A stretch of DNA of 8,230 nt from Nocardioidaceae bacterium. GTDB taxonomy: Bacteria > Actinomycetota > Actinomycetes > Propionibacteriales > Nocardioidaceae. The notes below the pieces were generated by a model. That model worked only from the letters and a program-made list of their open reading frames with translations, had not been told where the DNA came from and did no database searches. Numbering within the stretch: the first letter of the stretch is position 1; every line of letters starts with the position of its first letter. Shown here one piece after another: positions 5,208-8,230 of the stretch. The stretch is from NCBI GenBank assembly GCA_013696365.1, contig JACCYS010000331.1, forward strand, positions 1 to 8,230, written 5' to 3'. The translations under genes and the position numbers were made by a program.

Positions 5208-6947
5208 GTGGCGACAAACGCGAGCCGACCTGGCCGCGTCCTGGTGATGCTCGCCGCTGTGATGGCGATACTGCTTGGCCTGGTCGCCTACGGCGGTGAC
5301 TGGTCACCGCGGCTCGGGCTCGACCTACAAGGCGGCACCCGGATCACGCTGCAGGCGAAGTCTGCCGACGGTGACGGCATCACCCCAGAGAAGCTCGACC
5401 AGGCGCAGCAGATCATCTCGTCGCGGGTCAACGGCAGCGGAGTCGCAGCCGCAAAGGTAGGCACCCGCGGTGGGGATCAGATCATCGTCGAGATCCCCGG
5501 TGAGCGTCGTAACGACATCGTCGACGAGGTCGGCCGCACTGCCCAGCTGCGCTTCCGGCTGGTCTGGGGTGGTCCGGCTCCGGGTGAGACCGCGCAGCAG
5601 CCGGAGACCGGGACGTCGGGTGGCGGCAGTAAGAAGGACAAGGGCAAGAACGACGAGAAGAACGGCGACAAGGGCAAGAACGACCAGGGCAGCAACAACC
5701 GGGTGCTGAGCCCGTGGATGACATCCGACACCGACCCGGAAAAGGACAAGGGAGGCGGCGCAGACAAGCCGGCTGGCGGTGCCGAGGTCAGCGACATGAG
5801 CGTCGACGAGATGGTCGAGACCACGCTGGCCGGCACTCCGCCAGCAAAGTACTCCGACGCCTTCGCCCAGCTCACGCGCGAGTTCACCCAGTACACGTGC
5901 CCCGACACCAGGGACGACACCGAACCGGTGGACGACCGCTCTGGCGCTGCCCTCATCACCTGTGACGAGGATGGGCTGAAATACCTGCTCAGCCCCGCCA
6001 TCATCGAGGGCACGTCGCTGGAGGAGGCAACCGCAGGCCTGCTCCCGCAGTCACCGGACTGGGCGGTCAACCTGGATCTCGATGGCGAAGCGACCAGCGT
6101 GTTCGCCGATGTGAGCCGCGAGCTGGCAGGCACCGAGAAACTCTTCGCGATCGTGCTCGACGGTCAGGTGTTAACCGCGCCAACGATCAACAGCCTGATA
6201 AGCAACGGGCAGGCGCAGATCTCCGGCTCCTTCACCCAGACAAGCGCCACCGCGCTGGCCAACTCGCTGCAGTACGGCGCGCTGCCGCTCAGCTTTGACA
6301 TCAACGGTGTGACCCTCGCCGGGCCCACACTGGCGGGGTCGCAACTGTCGGCGGGGATCCTGGCCGGCATCATCGGGCTCATCCTCGTGGTGGTCTACTG
6401 CATGTTCTACTACCGCGGTCTTGGTCTGGTTGTCATCGCCTCACTGGGAGTCGCGGCGTTCTTGACCTACGAGTTGGTGATCCTGCTCGGCAAGGGGGTC
6501 GGGTTCACCCTGACCCTGCCCGGTATCGCCGGCCTCATTGTGGCGGTGGGCATCACCGCCGACTCGTTCATCATCTTCTTCGAGCGGCTGCGGGACGAGG
6601 TGCGTGAAGGCAAATCGCTGCGGCTGGCGGTCGAGGCCGGTTGGCGACGCGCGCGAGCAACGATCCTGGCCGCAGACGCGGTATCACTGCTGGCGGCGGT
6701 GGTGCTGTACACCTTCGCCATCGACGAGATCCGTGGCTTCGCTTTCGCGCTCGGCCTCACCACGGTGATCGACGTAATCGTGGTGTTCGTGTTCACCAAG
6801 CCATTGGTGACGCTGCTGGCCAAGACAAAGTTCTTTGGTGAGGGGCACAAGCTGTCCGGGCTGGACGCTGCACATCTCGGTATCGAGGGGCGCCGGGTCA
6901 CCGAGTTCGCCAAGTCTGCACGCCGACCGCAGGGGGTGGGCTCATGA
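5208..6947 (+). CDS. secD: Protein translocase subunit SecD
   Basis: SecD with SecF uses the proton motive force to pull preproteins outward during Sec export. The 579-residue protein starts at GTG 5208 with GGAG at 5196-5199, eight bases upstream. TM1 is about residues 11-28, followed by the conserved LGLDLQGGTRITL. The large extracytoplasmic P1 domain spans about 30-378 and contains a low-complexity Lys/Gly/Asp/Asn-rich insert (about 125-195), then TCDEDGLKYLLSPAIIEGT and the FAIVLDGQVLTAPTI / ISGSFT blocks before the membrane domain. Five more membrane segments lie between about 380 and 537, including AVGITADSFIIFFERLRDE (446-464), the actinobacterial form of the motif holding the proton-relay Asp (D452). 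C231 and C252 in P1 could form a disulfide. The stop overlaps the secF start by four bases (ATGA). Confidence 0.97.
   Translation: MATNASRPGRVLVMLAAVMAILLGLVAYGGDWSPRLGLDLQGGTRITLQAKSADGDGITPEKLDQAQQIISSRVNGSGVAAAKVGTRGGDQIIVEIPGERRNDIVDEVGRTAQLRFRLVWGGPAPGETAQQPETGTSGGGSKKDKGKNDEKNGDKGKNDQGSNNRVLSPWMTSDTDPEKDKGGGADKPAGGAEVSDMSVDEMVETTLAGTPPAKYSDAFAQLTREFTQYTCPDTRDDTEPVDDRSGAALITCDEDGLKYLLSPAIIEGTSLEEATAGLLPQSPDWAVNLDLDGEATSVFADVSRELAGTEKLFAIVLDGQVLTAPTINSLISNGQAQISGSFTQTSATALANSLQYGALPLSFDINGVTLAGPTLAGSQLSAGILAGIIGLILVVVYCMFYYRGLGLVVIASLGVAAFLTYELVILLGKGVGFTLTLPGIAGLIVAVGITADSFIIFFERLRDEVREGKSLRLAVEAGWRRARATILAADAVSLLAAVVLYTFAIDEIRGFAFALGLTTVIDVIVVFVFTKPLVTLLAKTKFFGEGHKLSGLDAAHLGIEGRRVTEFAKSARRPQGVGS
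5637..5684 (+). repeat. Direct 18-bp repeat within the SecD lysine-rich insert
   Basis: The 18 bases encoding DKGKND occur identically at 5637-5654 and 5667-5684, offset by 30 bases (10 codons). They lie in the hydrophilic insert of the SecD P1 domain, among stretches such as SKKDKGKNDEKNGDKG. Identical codons suggest a recent in-frame duplication. Copy number may vary between strains without breaking the gene. Confidence 0.8.
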
Positions 6948-8080
6948 GCAGGATGGCGACATTCGGACAGCAACTCTACACCGGCAAGGTGTCGTTCGAC
7001 TTCGTTGGCCGACGCAACCTGTGGTATCTGGTCTCGGCCCTCATCGTGGTTGCCGCAGCCGTCGGCTTGATTTTCCGCGGGCTCGACCCGGGCATCGAGT
7101 TCAAGGGTGGTGTGGAGTTCAACGCGAGTATCACGGCGAACGACGCGAGCGTCGAATCACTCCGCGACGCGGCGATCAACTCCGGCGCCAACGTCGGCAG
7201 CCCGCTGGTGACCACCTCCGGGCCGGACGCCGTGCTGGTGCAGACTCAGCCGTTGGACCAGGCGGCCGCCGACGAGGTCGCGGCTGCGCTGCAGAGTGCC
7301 GGAGCCCAAGACGTCAGCCAGGAAAGGGTCGGACCGACCTTCGGAGGTCAGATCCTCAACCGGGCGTTGCTCGCGTTGGGCGTGTTCTTGGTGCTGGTGG
7401 TGCTGTTCATTGCCGGCTACTTCCGTGAGTGGAAGATGTCGGTGGCAGCGATCGTGGCGTTGCTGCACGACGTGCTGATCACTGTCGGCGTCTACGCCTG
7501 GTCGGGTTTCGAGGTGACGCCGGCGACGGTCACCGGCCTGCTCACCATCTTGGGCTACTCGCTGTACGACACCGTGGTGGTCTTCGACAAGGTCCGTGAG
7601 AACACCCGCAACTACCAGACAAACCTGTCGCGCACGTACGCCGAGCACGCCAACCTGGCCGTCAACCAGACGCTCGTACGGTCGATCAATACGACAATCA
7701 CTGCTTTGCTGCCAGTCTTGGCGCTGCTCATCGTCGGCACGGTGGTGCTGGGCACCGGCCCGTTGAAAGATCTGGCGCTAGCACTGTTCGTCGGCATGAC
7801 CGCCGGTGCCTACTCGTCCATCTTCATCGCCACCCCGCTGGCGGTGCACCTCAAGGAGAACGAGGCGGTGGTCAGCGGCCAGGCCGAGCGGGTCGCGGCG
7901 CGGCGAGCGCACGCCGTCGCCGCGACCGGTGGGGAACCAAGCGGTGGTGCCACTCGGGTCACATCTGGTGGTGCGCCGGCCAGGGTGGCCCGGCCCAGCA
8001 GGGCCGTGTCGGAGGGGCGCCGCCAACCCCAACGCAAACCGCGCTCGCAACGCGGCCAAAACAATGGACGGAGCAGTTGA
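6944..8080 (+). CDS. secF: Protein translocase subunit SecF
   Basis: SecF is the partner of SecD in the proton-driven accessory translocase. The 378-residue protein starts at ATG 6944, overlapping the secD stop (ATGA), with AGGGGG at 6931-6936 as a likely ribosome site. TM1 is about 26-44, followed by GLDPGIEFKGGVEF (47-60), the SecF counterpart of the SecD D1 motif. A short extracytoplasmic domain (about 48-135) ends at RVGPTFGGQI. Five further membrane segments follow between about 138 and 298, with LLHDVLITVGVYAW (173-186) and the motif GYSLYDTVVVFDKVREN (204-220) that carries conserved charged residues. Residues about 303-378 are a cytoplasmic tail rich in Arg, Gly, Ser and Pro (GRRQPQRKPRSQRG), a low-complexity basic tail of the kind common on actinobacterial SecF. 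It overlaps apt by one base. Confidence 0.97.
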   Translation: MSRMATFGQQLYTGKVSFDFVGRRNLWYLVSALIVVAAAVGLIFRGLDPGIEFKGGVEFNASITANDASVESLRDAAINSGANVGSPLVTTSGPDAVLVQTQPLDQAAADEVAAALQSAGAQDVSQERVGPTFGGQILNRALLALGVFLVLVVLFIAGYFREWKMSVAAIVALLHDVLITVGVYAWSGFEVTPATVTGLLTILGYSLYDTVVVFDKVRENTRNYQTNLSRTYAEHANLAVNQTLVRSINTTITALLPVLALLIVGTVVLGTGPLKDLALALFVGMTAGAYSSIFIATPLAVHLKENEAVVSGQAERVAARRAHAVAATGGEPSGGATRVTSGGAPARVARPSRAVSEGRRQPQRKPRSQRGQNNGRSS

Positions 8081-8230
8081 TGACGACGCCCTTGGACGCC
8101 GCACTCGACCGACTGGTGCGTGACATCCCCGATTTCCCGAAGACCGGGATCGTCTTCAAGGACATCTCGCCGCTGCTGGCCGACGCCGAAGGGCTCGCCA
8201 CCACGGTGGCAGCGCTCGCCGAGATGGGGC
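8080..8230 (+). CDS. apt: Adenine phosphoribosyltransferase, 3'-truncated by window edge
   Basis: Apt salvages adenine by joining it to PRPP to give AMP. Fifty N-terminal residues are visible from ATG 8080 to the window end; family proteins are about 170-180 residues. The segment RDIPDFPKTGIVFKDISPLLAD (residues 14-35) is the characteristic N-terminal APT motif (I-x-D-F/Y-P-x-x-GI-x-F-x-D). The PRPP-binding loop and the rest of the catalytic domain lie beyond the window. The start overlaps the secF stop by one base (TGATG), and GGAG at 8070-8073 lies six bases upstream. secF-apt, often followed by relA, is a recurrent actinobacterial order, which supports the call although only the N-terminus is seen. 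Confidence 0.92.
   Translation, partial: MTTPLDAALDRLVRDIPDFPKTGIVFKDISPLLADAEGLATTVAALAEMG

Noticed and set aside
5477..6133. Antisense open frame of 218 codons within secD.
   Set aside because: Ser/Pro-rich shadow of a strongly conserved secD region, with no domain signature.

Overview
The window reads as part of a high-GC actinobacterial chromosome, class Actinomycetes. Support for this: very GC-rich codon use, frequent GTG starts, an actinobacterial-type LexA operator, a SecD with the actinobacterial variant of the membrane motif (ADSFIIFFER), and the gene order yebC - ruvC - ruvA - ruvB - yajC - secD - secF - apt, which is familiar from actinobacteria. A finer placement cannot be made from the sequence alone. 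All genes lie on the + strand.

Layout: (1) 1-594, 3' part of a YebC/PmpR-family gene. (2) 669-2279, an intact gene for a DUF222 / 13E12-type HNH endonuclease-like protein, an accessory gene sitting between yebC and ruvC. It keeps the D-H...N...H core but has lost the cysteines that normally bind structural zinc. (3) 2280-2497, a 218-bp intergenic region with a large nested inverted repeat (2336-2416) and, nearer ruvC, an SOS (LexA) box at 2462-2477 overlapped by a perfect 14-bp palindrome. (4) 2498-4772, ruvC, ruvA and ruvB, tightly packed, encoding the Holliday-junction resolvase and the branch-migration motor. (5) 4837-8080, yajC, secD and secF, the accessory Sec translocon complex; secD carries a lysine/glycine-rich repeat insert. 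(6) 8080-8230, the 5' end of apt, overlapping the secF stop by one base.

The ruv genes form an operon-like unit behind an SOS operator, so they are probably induced by DNA damage. The sec genes follow after a 64-bp gap holding a small hairpin, so they may be co-transcribed with ruv or partly separated from it. secD/secF and secF/apt overlap and are probably translationally coupled.

Most of the window is conserved core genome. The accessory and least explained part is the DUF222/HNH gene and the structured DNA/RNA between it and ruvC. I did not find convincing evidence for a wholly new biological system.
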